NCBI GenBank assembly: GCA_947177315.1
Contig: CAMWTX010000018.1
Span: 1 to 15,144 of the forward strand
DNA length: 15,144 nucleotides
Direction: 5' to 3'
DNA from: an uncultured Bacteroidales bacterium
Lineage (GTDB): Bacteria; Bacteroidota; Bacteroidia; Bacteroidales; P3
The stretch's first letter is position 1. Each line of letters begins with the position of its first letter. The position numbers were made by a program, and so were the translations under genes. The notes beneath the pieces are model-generated. The model did no database searches, was not told the origin of the DNA, and worked only from the letters and a program-made list of their open reading frames with translations. Of this stretch, positions 8,401 through 14,854 are shown piece after piece.

Positions 8401-9755
8401 TCCTGTCCGTTGGTATAGCCGCGCCCTTGCAGGTACTGCCCCACCGTGTTGATGTTGCGCAGGTTGCTTTTGGGAAAAACGCGCAACAGGTTGTTGGAGC
8501 GGTCTTGGTCGGGATAACGGGCAAAGGCGTTGCCCTGCAGGTTGGAGGCAAAAGGCTTGTCTTCACCCAAGTCGGTAAACGCCAAGATATTGCGGTTATT
8601 CTGCACGGGCGAACCGATATTGGTTACCCACACTTCGATTTTGGTAATCTTGAGACGGCTGTTTACCAAAGGCAGCTCCGCCAAAGCCTCGTGGTAGTGT
8701 TCGCGGAAATATTGCGCCAGGAAAAAGTGGCGGTTTTCTTCGTATTCGTCCACCTTGATGTTGAACTCGGTGCTTTGCGCGCCGCCTTCCACCCGCACGT
8801 TGGTGCTTTCGGAACGCTGTTCGGAGAACACCCCGGTAATGAAAGTCTTGCCGAACTGCAACTTGGCCTTGATACCGAAAAGTTCCCGGACACCGCTTAT
8901 CAAGGTGGTGTTCAGCGGAAAGTCGATATTACCGGCACTGAGGTTCTTTACGATTTCGTCTTCCTTGCCTTCGTATTCGAGCTTGAACTTGTTGTCGAAC
9001 TGAAAAAGCGCCTCCGTGTTATGGCTGATGTTGAACTTGAGGCGGTCGGCAATCGTGGCGTTCAGGTTCACATTGATATCGGCGTCGAAATCGAAGTTGA
9101 ACGTACGCCGGTGCTTGATATCCAAAGCCGGGTCGTCGCGCCGGGTTCCCACCAAGGCGAACTCCAGGCCGATGGAACCGTTCAGGTCGAACTTGATCAG
9201 GTCCTTGCCCAGTTTCTCATCCAAAAAATCCAGGTTGAGCCCGGGAATGAGGCCGCTCAGACCCGAAGAGGTGGTGGGCGTATAGTCCGCCTTGCTCTTC
9301 CAGTAGTCGCGCACGGCTTTGTCGCTGGTAAACTTTACGTATTCCTCCATCGTCATGTGGCGGCGGGAGAGCACCACATCGCCGATTTTGCGCGTAAGCA
9401 CGTATTCGTTGGTCTTGGGGTCGTACTGCGCCTCTTCGGTGATGTTGCTTTTCAGATAGAGGCTCTTGTCTTCGGGAAGGTCTTCGTTGGGGTCGGACTG
9501 CGGAATGGGATAATGCAGCGAATCGTCCTGCAGGGCATCCACGGCATAGGGAACGGAGGGATAGTCCATACCCGCTCCGCTTTCATAAAAAGCATGATAG
9601 AGCCTCTCCGCCACGCCCGGCATATCGTTCCATGAGGGCGGAACGGGGCTTGTCGGCTTATAGGCCGCCGTACCGGCATACGACAAGGTAACCCCTGCGG
9701 AAAGCACCCAGGCGGCCACCATTGCCCATACGCTGCAGAACCAATACTTCCACAT
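2466..9755 (-). CDS. sprA: T9SS outer-membrane translocon SprA (Sov)
   Basis: At 2429 residues this matches the usual size of SprA/Sov (about 2,400-2,500), the translocation pore of the type IX secretion system. Known structures show a single-chain outer-membrane beta-barrel of 36 strands that passes folded proteins with a T9SS C-terminal signal, working with PorV and a plug protein. A signal peptide is visible: MWKYWF, a hydrophobic core to about residue 22, and a likely cut after SYA (27). The conserved N-terminal family block runs from about 216 to 380 (ATIADRLKFNISHNTEALF, SAGNIDFPLNTTLISGV, LFGIKAKLQFGK). A second hallmark, YIDDFESS, occurs near 850. The chain ends with an amphipathic strand finishing in Phe-Thr-Gln, as barrel proteins do. 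Its start is 25 bases behind the ruvA stop, so the two are probably co-transcribed. The gene strongly avoids TTA, CTA and TCA codons, which leaves a very long open frame on the other strand. No frameshift or internal stop is seen, so the gene appears functional. Confidence 0.97.
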   Translation of the reverse strand: MWKYWFCSVWAMVAAWVLSAGVTLSYAGTAAYKPTSPVPPSWNDMPGVAERLYHAFYESGAGMDYPSVPYAVDALQDDSLHYPIPQSDPNEDLPEDKSLYLKSNITEEAQYDPKTNEYVLTRKIGDVVLSRRHMTMEEYVKFTSDKAVRDYWKSKADYTPTTSSGLSGLIPGLNLDFLDEKLGKDLIKFDLNGSIGLEFALVGTRRDDPALDIKHRRTFNFDFDADINVNLNATIADRLKFNISHNTEALFQFDNKFKLEYEGKEDEIVKNLSAGNIDFPLNTTLISGVRELFGIKAKLQFGKTFITGVFSEQRSESTNVRVEGGAQSTEFNIKVDEYEENRHFFLAQYFREHYHEALAELPLVNSRLKITKIEVWVTNIGSPVQNNRNILAFTDLGEDKPFASNLQGNAFARYPDQDRSNNLLRVFPKSNLRNINTVGQYLQGRGYTNGQEFEKVESARRLDANEYTFNPTLGFITLNQTINSDQVLAVAFQYQIVGDTAVYQVGEFSDQGINDPQVLVVKLLKSSVLNTEIPLWNLMMKNVYSLNTYQLSGENFRFNIMYSGNERGVPSGYFTDGPRSGIPLIQVFGVDNLDTRQNRNPDGLFDYLDGAATGAGYVQSDKGLIYFPWPEPFGRDMVQMFDGDSVAAAKYQYNELYTKTKTEAQQYSEKDKYTFVGSYKSSGGSEISLGAYNLPEGSVTVMAGNTPLVENQDYTVNYSAGIVQIINPGVLASGVPIDIKTESRSNSLLTKRMMGLRVEHFFDEHFYVGGTIMNLRQSALTQKVNYGEEPISNTIYGFDASYDRESRWLTKAVDAILPFEDSKAPSRISLYGEFAHFLPGHSRAIGRSGTTYIDDFESSKSTINIKEPYSWYLASTPQKQNDLFPESSDQYASTTVTGRNRAKLAWYTVDPIFYSSARPKNITKEDLSNHYTRRVLVNEVFPGRQLSSNEAQTLTVLNVAFYPSERGPYNYDARPVGGVTAGINADGSLRDPESRWGGVMRKVTNTDFEAANVEYIEFWVMNPFIGMDGKDGNPRHSGGTLYFNLGDISEDVLRDGRKSFENGLPTSDVVENVDETQWGRVPSIQAIVNSFDNEPSARKYQDVGLDGLSSRDERDFFRQFLSDMGEIVGQNSEAYRKLYEDPSSDNYIYFRRGIWDTVHHSDNKIADRYKFYNNPDGNSPSNADNPEPYPTQQTNYPNTEDISEDNTLNEAENYYQYEIPLDPDHMEVGENYITDVYEASVKLSNNTTDKVKWYQFKIPVKEPDKVVGQMRNLQSVRFVRMFLKGFKDPVILRFAALDLVRSDWRKYDNTLLEPGETVPGGSQTTFEVATVNVEENGQRTPIRYVLPPGIERMLDPADQNNVEMNEQSLSLKVTNLADGDARGIYRNTTYDMRQFKKMEMFVHMEKVYEMDNARDGDVHLFIRFGADNTDNYYEYEIPLSYTEWGQSARELVWPEANKVEIDLSALVKVKEHRNRLMRESGSNSYATVYSEQIGKATYSVKGTPAISAVKTILIGLRNPERNRTGGDDDGLAKSVEVWVNEFSLNEFKKEGGVAATARAQLALGDLGSISVAGAYTQANFGQLEQKLTELSQSNTGSYDVAVDLEMGRFLPEKAGVKLPVHYDLSSTISNPKYNPLDPDVLTKDEMGAYTGKQEKKEFKKAIQDYTIRQNVNLMNVRKERTNAERQPQFWDIENFNVSYAYSSTLHRDEDMEFDNQTIHRGGLGYDYSTTSRFFTPLGKTKMASNPWAAILTDFNVNYIPNMFSFNMELEREYSESKMRNKNADWDILMPSTVYKRFDWSRNYNFRYDLTKSISINYAANANSYLREPPGRINTASRRDSVWRSFIQGGNMTNYDQNLGLTYTLPINKIPIFDWVEGSAAYNAVYRWEGGSLATQERLGNVISNSMDLSANGSVNLVGLYNKVPFLKKINDGNRRNRRGGRSNTIMSRANAKEDEAEVKSAWKTIYKGALRFLMMVRDANISYSRNEGTSLPGFMPEPDLFGVNFGKDAPGAGFALFGSQADIRRRAAMNGWLSTDSLMTTPYHKQFIESVTAQVSVEPFVDFRITLNFGYSKVENKSSYYTYHSATGDFRETNPLLNGSYNVTNVMIGTAFSKFDKNYFDKTYRKFLENRIVIAERLADNNTMPGYNRNAYRYDTVARRDFPQGYMSNSQDVMLPALIAAYTGRDPYKVSLSAMDKFPLPNWSLTYSGLTKIKGVRKVFKNFSISHAYSSSYTVGSYTNNLLYRDAQDFVENIDAGGNFRSRYIMDGIVLSEQFSPLIKLNMTFVNDLSFNFEYRQSRQIGLSFVNNQITEMRTKEWIIGAGYRIKNVGFKVNSGGAGKRRISSDVVLRADLSIRDNIRLLRKIDQQLNTPSEGALITSINLYAEYEITRQISARVFYDMTLNKPYIANQFYNSNGRGGISLTYKFTQ

Positions 9756-9780
9756 AACAAATAACTCAAAGAGTATGGCC

Positions 9781-10368
9781 TTAGAGCATCCGCAGTGCCT
9801 GTTTTATCATGTTCTCCGTGTTCAGACCCGGGTCTTTCGCCAAAAGGCCGTCCACCGTCTTTTCCACGGAGGCACGGGCAAAGCCCAGGGTAACCAAGGC
9901 CGCCACGGCTTCATCCCTTTCAGGACGGAGCTGCGGCAAAAGCGAAGAATTCGCTGAAGAAAAGTCCATTTTAGCCAGACGGTCGCGCAGGTCAACGATG
10001 ATGCGCTGGGCGGTTTTTAACCCTATCCCCTTGACCGACTGAACTTTCTTTACATCGCCATCCAAAATGGAGCGCGCCGTAAGTTCGGGGCCCAAGGTGG
10101 AGAGAATCATCCTGGCCGTGTTGGCGCCCACGCCCGAAACCGAGATGAGTTGCAGGAAGAGTTCTTTTTCCGTCTTGTCCGCAAAACCGAAGAGCAACAG
10201 GGCATCTTCACGAACCGCCTGATAGACCCACAGCCGTACCGTTGCCTTGTCTTTGATCTGCGAATAGGTGTGAAGGGAAATGTTGATCTCATACCCGACT
10301 CCGCCGCAATCTATCGTTACACAGGCCGGGTTCTGTTCCGTCAACTTGCCTTCTATATATGCGTACAT
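9781..10368 (-). CDS. ruvA: Holliday junction branch migration protein RuvA
   Basis: The 195-residue protein is full length for RuvA. RuvA binds four-way DNA junctions as a tetramer, loads the RuvB motor, and with RuvC resolves recombination intermediates. Domain I (OB fold) is residues 1-62, starting MYAYIEGKLTEQNPACVTID with GGVGYEI at 22-28. Domain II has the two helix-hairpin-helix motifs, SVSGVGANTA at 77-86 and SVKGIGLKTA at 111-120. After a flexible linker (about 137-150), domain III (about 151-195, DEAVAALVTLGF) is the RuvB-binding part. ruvB and ruvC are not in the window. The ATG at 10368 follows a good Bacteroidota promoter with a leader of about 20 bases. It is the first gene of a ruvA-sprA unit; I recall the same gene order around sov/sprA in other Bacteroidota. 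Confidence 0.97.
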   Translation of the reverse strand: MYAYIEGKLTEQNPACVTIDCGGVGYEINISLHTYSQIKDKATVRLWVYQAVREDALLLFGFADKTEKELFLQLISVSGVGANTARMILSTLGPELTARSILDGDVKKVQSVKGIGLKTAQRIIVDLRDRLAKMDFSSANSSLLPQLRPERDEAVAALVTLGFARASVEKTVDGLLAKDPGLNTENMIKQALRML

Positions 10369-10394
10369 GCTTCTTTGCCAATGTTACAAAGAGG

Positions 10395-10425
10395 CAAATA
10401 TAACCTTTTACGGGCAGATATGCAA
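10395..10425 (-). promoter_or_regulatory. Promoter of the ruvA-sprA unit
   Basis: On the minus strand TATATTTG (10402-10395) fits TAnnTTTG exactly, and TTG (10425-10423) lies 20 bases upstream as the -33 box. Transcription would start near 10388, about 20 bases before the ruvA ATG. It lies back to back with the ogt promoter in a 153-base divergent gap. Confidence 0.65.
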
Positions 10426-10468
10426 CCTATCGGAGCTACCGCCTAAGCGCCATAGGCGCCGAGCCGTA

Positions 10469-10500
10469 TTTTCTCCGCCTCCGATATTTTGCCTATCTTG
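10469..10500 (+). promoter_or_regulatory. Candidate promoter of the alkyltransferase gene
   Basis: TATCTTG at 10494-10500, followed by CAC, resembles the frequent Bacteroidota -7 form TATCTTTG with one T missing; TTTT at 10469-10472 is 21 bases upstream. The transcript would start near 10507. That is downstream of the possible TTG start at 10489 and so supports ATG 10522 as the true start. Confidence 0.4.
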
Positions 10501-10521
10501 CACAAAAAAACAGACAGCCTC

Positions 10522-11034
10522 ATGGAGATCCGGCTACAAACCTACCTATCGCCTTGCGGAGAACTGCTCTTGGGCTCGTATGCAAATAAGCTTTGCCTGT
10601 GCGACTGGACGGCAGGGGCGCGGCACACAAGGGTTATGGCACGTGTGCAACGATACCTGCAAGCGCCGTTTGTGGAAGAACCGTCCGAGCTCACGCGCCG
10701 AGCCACCCAAGAATTGGATGAATTCTTTGCCAAACGGAGGCAGGTTTTCGATTTGCCGCTGCTGTTTGCCGGAACCGACTTCCAACAACAGGTATGGCGC
10801 AACCTGCTTAAGATTCCCTACGGGCAGACGCTTTCCTACCGACAGACGGCAAGCCTGCTCGGGATGCCGGAGGCCGTGCGCGCGATAGCCAACGCCAACG
10901 GTGCCAACGCCCTTTCGATTATCGTTCCCTGCCACCGGGTCATCGGCCACAACGGCAGCCTCACCGGCTACGGAGGCGGCTTGGCGACCAAACGGTTTCT
11001 GCTCGATTTGGAGTTTACATCAACGAAACGATAA
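10522..11034 (+). CDS. ogt: Methylated-DNA--protein-cysteine alkyltransferase (Ogt/MGMT family)
   Basis: This 170-residue protein belongs to the suicidal O6-alkylguanine repair enzymes, which move an alkyl group from damaged DNA to their own cysteine. Counting from ATG 10522, the N-terminal ribonuclease-like domain begins MEIRLQTYLSPCGELLLGSY. The C-terminal DNA-binding domain runs from about residue 80 (FAGTDFQQQVWRNLLKIPYG). It includes the arginine finger region VRAIANANGAN (about 119-129) and the active site IVPCHRVIG with acceptor C137. GYGGGLATKRFLLDLE follows, as in the family. The open frame extends to a TTG at 10489, but that codon lies inside the likely promoter, and family members begin where the ATG puts the start. 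It lacks the extra N-terminal zinc and AraC-type domains of Ada, so it is the stand-alone repair type. Its last 20 bases overlap the 3' end of the convergent fic gene. Confidence 0.92.
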   Translation: MEIRLQTYLSPCGELLLGSYANKLCLCDWTAGARHTRVMARVQRYLQAPFVEEPSELTRRATQELDEFFAKRRQVFDLPLLFAGTDFQQQVWRNLLKIPYGQTLSYRQTASLLGMPEAVRAIANANGANALSIIVPCHRVIGHNGSLTGYGGGLATKRFLLDLEFTSTKR

Positions 11035-12221
11035 AGCGGACAAAGTCTTCGATTTCTTCATCCACACTTGCCCTTTCAAGAACCTGCATATACTTGTCCC
11101 GCTGCTCCACCGGAACCACCACCCAGTTATACCCACCGGTAACCAACTGGCTGTTCATCGTAAAACGAGCGGTTCTTCCGTTGCCGTCCATATAAGGATG
11201 GATATAGACAAAAAAGAAATGCCCCAAAATTGCCCGCACAAAGGCATCCGGTTCCTGTATCATCATCTCCGACAGCATAGTCATGGCATCCAACACGGCT
11301 TCCGGATTCAAGGGGGTATGCCTTGATCCGCGGATATAAACCTGATGTGTGCGATAGCCCAACAAATCGGCAGCCTTGATGATACCTGCACGAATGCAAG
11401 GTTCAAAAAGCTGGAAATGCCATTCCTGGTGTCCTTTTGAATACATCTCCGCCGCATTTTCACCGGCAAGCACTTTGGCGATAGATTGGCGTAGAAGTTG
11501 ATAAGCCTGATAATAACCTCTTGCCGCCAAGGCATCCCTGCGGTTCGCATCCTCTTTGTTCTTTCCCGGCTCCCAATCTCCGCGCCGAACCCGTTCCAAA
11601 AGCGTTTCCGTAACCCGATAACCCTCTATAGACAAAGAGTTGTAACTATCTTTGATATAACCGGAATCCATTTGGGAAAGGATTTCATTCTCAGACCTTT
11701 TGGCCGAAGCCGGCTTCAACGACAACACCGTCTTACGCATCTGCATCCACAGCAACTGAATCCGTGACGCATAAGGAGAAGGTTCTATCTGCCGAATATC
11801 CACCTTGTCTTCAAATGGGTTCTCTTCCTTTACTTCGTATCCTATTTTCTTCATCGTACGAAGGAGCGTGTCTGCCATTGCTTCCCGGCCAATAGACCGA
11901 AACGCACCCGCAAGCCTGCCGGCTCTGGTGGTGTGACCGCCATCAATAGCGGCTGCCACAATGGGAGTAACATCCTGAACGGAAGACAGGCAAATCCTCG
12001 CTTCTATAGGATTCCGTCGGAAATAATCGGGAGAAACCATCAACAAGGCTACGGGCTTCGGATACAACCGCAGCCCGTAACGAGGTTCTTTCTCCACCAC
12101 ATCGGGAACGGAAGCCTTGATGTATTGACACGCCTTTGACAACAAGATTATCGGAATGCTTATCCTGATATTCCTTAAGCACGGCCAAAGATTCGGCGAG
12201 TTTTTCCTGAAGGGTTGCCAT
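11015..12221 (-). pseudogene. Fic-family AMP-transferase gene with internal deletion and frameshift
   Basis: Fic enzymes transfer AMP (or another nucleotide part) to hydroxyl side chains of target proteins. The family's usual N-terminus, MATLQEKLAESLAVLKEYQD, starts at ATG 12221 but is lost from that frame after about residue 30 (near 12132). From about 12112 a different frame carries the rest: VPDVVEKEPRYGLRLYPKPV, then AIDGGHTTRAGRLAGAFRSI, then the catalytic part. The region between these in homologues, about 90-100 residues with a winged-helix-like domain, is absent. An internal deletion that also shifted the frame is the simplest explanation. Downstream all looks intact: an inhibitory-type motif SLSIEG (encoded near 11638-11621) and the catalytic HPYMDGNGRTAR (encoded near 11200-11165). 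The frame is open to a TTG at 12244, but its first 40 or so residues are the N-terminus read in the wrong frame. ATG 12040 could still yield a 341-residue Fic-domain protein, so residual function is possible. The gene is AT-rich (21 G/C in 60 at 11641-11700). It has its own promoter and operator-like repeats. Confidence 0.8.
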
Positions 12222-12254
12222 ATCTGTCTTTTATATTGCGCCAATGACAGTCTG

Positions 12255-12281
12255 TAATAAACAACTGTTATTAGTTTATTA
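12255..12281. repeat. Inverted repeat overlapping the first fic operator unit
   Basis: TAATAAAC (12255-12262) is the exact reverse complement of GTTTATTA (12274-12281), with 11 bases between. The right arm overlaps the TTAGTTTATT copy at 12271-12280, so the left arm is a partial fourth copy in the opposite orientation. It lies in the leader of the fic gene, 34-60 bases before its ATG, and could be a dimer binding site or an RNA hairpin. Confidence 0.55.
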
Positions 12282-12328
12282 TGTCTGATTATTGTTAGTT
12301 TATTCTACAGAACCATCATTAGTTTATT
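12271..12328. promoter_or_regulatory. Three phased 10-base direct repeats, likely operator array of fic
   Basis: TTAGTTTATT occurs three times without mismatch at 12271-12280, 12295-12304 and 12319-12328, each start exactly 24 bases from the next. The two 14-base spacers differ from each other, so conservation is limited to the motif; this is what protein-binding sites look like, not a plain tandem duplication. The array lies immediately downstream of the TATATTTG box and covers the predicted transcript start, a position suited to repression. The protein that binds it is unknown; the lost N-terminal domain of the Fic protein is one candidate. Confidence 0.7.
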
Positions 12329-12331
12329 TTG

Positions 12332-12339
12332 CAAATATA
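12332..12339 (-). promoter_or_regulatory. -7 box of the fic promoter
   Basis: TATATTTG on the minus strand matches TAnnTTTG exactly and has the same immediate context (gcaaatataac on the plus strand) as the ruvA promoter. The transcript would start near 12325, inside the third repeat unit. I see no good -33 box at 19-21 bases, so the promoter may be weak or need an activator. Confidence 0.5.
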
Positions 12340-12422
12340 ACAAATACAATCAACATAAACGACTTTCTTATAAAATCTTGACATCTTTCAGATGCTTCCT
12401 TTCCCAAGGACAGCCATAAAGA

Positions 12423-12450
12423 GAAGGAAGGGGCTAAAGCCCCTCCCTTC
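12423..12450 (-). terminator. Intrinsic terminator of the ABC transporter operon
   Basis: GAAGGAAGGGGC (12423-12434), a TAAA loop, and GCCCCTCCCTTC (12439-12450) form a 12-pair, GC-rich stem with one A-C mismatch, 24 bases past the permease stop. On the minus strand it is followed by TCTTTAT, a short T-rich tail. There is no T-run on the plus side, so it serves the minus strand. Confidence 0.75.
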
Positions 12451-12474
12451 GGTAAGACAATAAACACCCACCTT

Positions 12475-14817
12475 TTACATCGCCCGCAGGCTTTCTATAG
12501 GGTTGGCGTTGGCCGCCTTGCGGCTTTGGAAGAACACCGATACAAACGACACCAACAGACAGAACAAGCCCGCCGCCACGATATAGAGCGGATTGAACGA
12601 AATCCGATACGCATAGTCCGACAGCCATTTTTCCGACAGATACCACACCACAGGCGCGGCGATGATAAAGCCTATAACGACATACGACAGGAACGAGCGT
12701 ACCAAGCGGAACAGCACCGCCGAATTATCGGAGCCGAACACCTTGCGCACCGCCGTTTCCTGCGCCCGCTGACGGATAAAGTAAATGGAAATCGCCACCA
12801 AGCCCAACACCGAAATCACGATGGCCATACAGGTGAATATCCCCACAATCTGCATCATGCGGCGTTGCGAATCGAACGATTTCCGCACGGCCAGATCGAT
12901 GTATTGAGCCTCCACTTCCCGGCCCGAAACCTCTTTCACCATCCTCACCACCTCCTCGTAGGCCGTTACCGGATTGTCCTGCACCTCCACCAAGATATTC
13001 CACGGATTCTCCAACAAATCGTTCGTGATACCCACCACAAACGGCTGCTCCCTATTCAGAATATTTCCCCGGTGGAAATCAGCCAATACCCCACTTATCG
13101 GGATCTTGCCGCTATTGTCCATATCGAGTTCATCCGCATCCCAATCCAACCCCATCTCCTTTAAGGCATATTCGGTAAGATAGAAATCATAGTAGTGAGC
13201 ATCTGAGCGCACTGGTCTGGAGCCACCCCTATCATTCAATATTTTGAAACCCAATATATTGAAAGCCGTAGAATCCATATGCAGCCACTGCACGGAAAGT
13301 TGCCGGCCACAGTAACCTCCCGACATATTGTTACCTCCGTCGAAAGGCGTTCCATACGCGGTACCCACCCGCTTCACGCTCGCCAAGGAAGACAGTTTAT
13401 CTACCACTACCCTGATATTGGGTACAGACGCACCGACATCAATCACATTAAGCGTATTGTAGCCCAAAGGAGCCCGCACCATGTGGCGTATCTGCATCAC
13501 CATCACGAGCGAAACGGCAATCATCACCACCGTAATCGCATTTTGAAATATGATGAAATACTTACTGAACACCATCTTGGAACGACGGCGGAACAGACCG
13601 CGCACCACTTCCACCGGCTTGGCCGCTGAAATCAAGGCTGCCGGCAGGATACCCGCCAACAATCCGATAACGAGTATAACCCCTATCGAAAGCAACAGAC
13701 ACACAGGCTTCAGGAGTATATCCAAATCCAAGGTGGTCTGAAGTAAATTTCCTGCCACGGGTGCCACCGCCTTGGCAAACAAAAGCCCCAACAGGAAAGA
13801 AAAGGCCGTGAGCAGCACCGCTTCCACCACCAGACGGAACATGATGCCACCCCGCGAGGAGCCCAACAGACGGCGGGTGGCCATTTCCTTGGCCCGGCTT
13901 CCCGTCTGAGCCACGGTAAGATTGATATAGTTGAAGATGGCGAAGAAAAGAATCAACAATCCCACAGCAAAGAGCACCTGCACGAAACGTTTGTCGCCCG
14001 CTTCGGTAAGATAGGCATCATCCCCATCCCAATAGGCATCTTTGAGCGGAACCCAGCATACATCGGTGGCGAAACCGAGTTTATAAATCCAGTAACGTTC
14101 GTTGAACATCTCCATCACCTCATCCCGATGCGCGTTCATATCCTTGCCCGGATACATCTTAAGGAAAGCGACGCAGGCACCGGCATTGCCCGCAGATTCT
14201 TTCCCTATGGCGGGATTGAATTCCTCGGCACGTTCCACCCGCACCAGCAGGTCGGCGTAGGGAATCACCGAGCGGGAAATATCGTACATCACACCGGTAA
14301 CCACCACTGTGGTAGAATCGGAAAGGCGGAGACTCTGCCCCACCGGATCTTGGTCGCCGAACATCTTACGGGCAAAGGTTTCGGAAACCACCGCGCTGTA
14401 TTCGTCCTGCAAGACCGTCTGTGGTGCACCGACCTTTAGGGGAAAAGAGAAGAAAGTAAAGAAATTGCTTTCGGTACAACTCATCTTCGCCATTATTTCC
14501 TTCTCCTGAAAACGCACTAAAGAAGAATGGAATTGCCGCGTTATCACCGGACATATCTCTTCGATATCGGGGAATCGGTCTTGAAGCCAATAGGCTACAG
14601 GAAGGGCATCACCCGCGCCAAACTTCCCGGCTACATTTTCAAACTCCACGCAGATACGGTCTTTGTCCTTGTGGAAACTGTCGGTGGAAAATTCCTGCCA
14701 TGCGTAGAGGAATATCAGTACCACGAACATCAACGAAACGGCAAGCCCGAAGATATTGATGGCGGTATAAACCTTGTTCCGGTTGAGGAACTTGAGAAAC
14801 GAATGAAAATTGATCAT
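12475..14817 (-). CDS. ABC transporter permease, FtsX/MacB type with 8 membrane helices
   Basis: The 780-residue inner-membrane protein is built as two FtsX-like halves. Helix 1 (about 18-40) follows a short basic N-terminus (MINFHSFLKFLNRNKVYTAI). A large periplasmic MacB_PCD-like domain (about 45-275) is followed by helices near 280-303, 327-352 and 370-397. The second half has a helix near 418-441, a second periplasmic domain (about 445-650), and helices near 655-681, 703-727 and 742-764. The conserved cytoplasmic motifs after the helices, KEMATRRLLGSSRGG (about 310-324) and ETAVRKVFGSDNSA (about 687-700), are where such permeases meet the ATPase. The chain ends with the family motif NPIESLRAM. 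It starts 37 bases behind the ATPase gene and ends before a strong terminator, so the two form an operon. In known cases transporters of this class pass force to the periplasm (efflux, lipoprotein release, cell-wall enzyme control). Two-half permeases of this size are common in gut Bacteroidales. The substrate is unknown. Confidence 0.92.
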   Translation of the reverse strand: MINFHSFLKFLNRNKVYTAINIFGLAVSLMFVVLIFLYAWQEFSTDSFHKDKDRICVEFENVAGKFGAGDALPVAYWLQDRFPDIEEICPVITRQFHSSLVRFQEKEIMAKMSCTESNFFTFFSFPLKVGAPQTVLQDEYSAVVSETFARKMFGDQDPVGQSLRLSDSTTVVVTGVMYDISRSVIPYADLLVRVERAEEFNPAIGKESAGNAGACVAFLKMYPGKDMNAHRDEVMEMFNERYWIYKLGFATDVCWVPLKDAYWDGDDAYLTEAGDKRFVQVLFAVGLLILFFAIFNYINLTVAQTGSRAKEMATRRLLGSSRGGIMFRLVVEAVLLTAFSFLLGLLFAKAVAPVAGNLLQTTLDLDILLKPVCLLLSIGVILVIGLLAGILPAALISAAKPVEVVRGLFRRRSKMVFSKYFIIFQNAITVVMIAVSLVMVMQIRHMVRAPLGYNTLNVIDVGASVPNIRVVVDKLSSLASVKRVGTAYGTPFDGGNNMSGGYCGRQLSVQWLHMDSTAFNILGFKILNDRGGSRPVRSDAHYYDFYLTEYALKEMGLDWDADELDMDNSGKIPISGVLADFHRGNILNREQPFVVGITNDLLENPWNILVEVQDNPVTAYEEVVRMVKEVSGREVEAQYIDLAVRKSFDSQRRMMQIVGIFTCMAIVISVLGLVAISIYFIRQRAQETAVRKVFGSDNSAVLFRLVRSFLSYVVIGFIIAAPVVWYLSEKWLSDYAYRISFNPLYIVAAGLFCLLVSFVSVFFQSRKAANANPIESLRAM

Positions 14818-14854
14818 GGTTTTTGCAATAAAAGGATGAACACAGCCGATTTTC

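Noticed and set aside
10447..10459. Small hairpin GCGCC-ATA-GGCGC in the ruvA/ogt divergent gap
   Set aside because: Five pairs with a 3-base loop, no T-run on either side and no transcript to terminate there; may be chance.
10489..10521. TTG at 10489 as the start of the alkyltransferase
   Set aside because: It overlaps the probable -7 promoter box, the extra 11 residues have no counterpart in the family as I know it, and ATG 10522 gives a normal start.
12042..12244. TTG at 12244 as the true start of an intact 409-residue Fic protein
   Set aside because: Its first 40 or so residues are the out-of-frame reading of a recognisable Fic N-terminus (ATG 12221), so this start is a product of the frameshift.
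12255..12328. CRISPR-like array
   Set aside because: Repeats are only 10 bases with 14-base spacers, only three units exist, and they sit in a promoter leader with no cas genes nearby.
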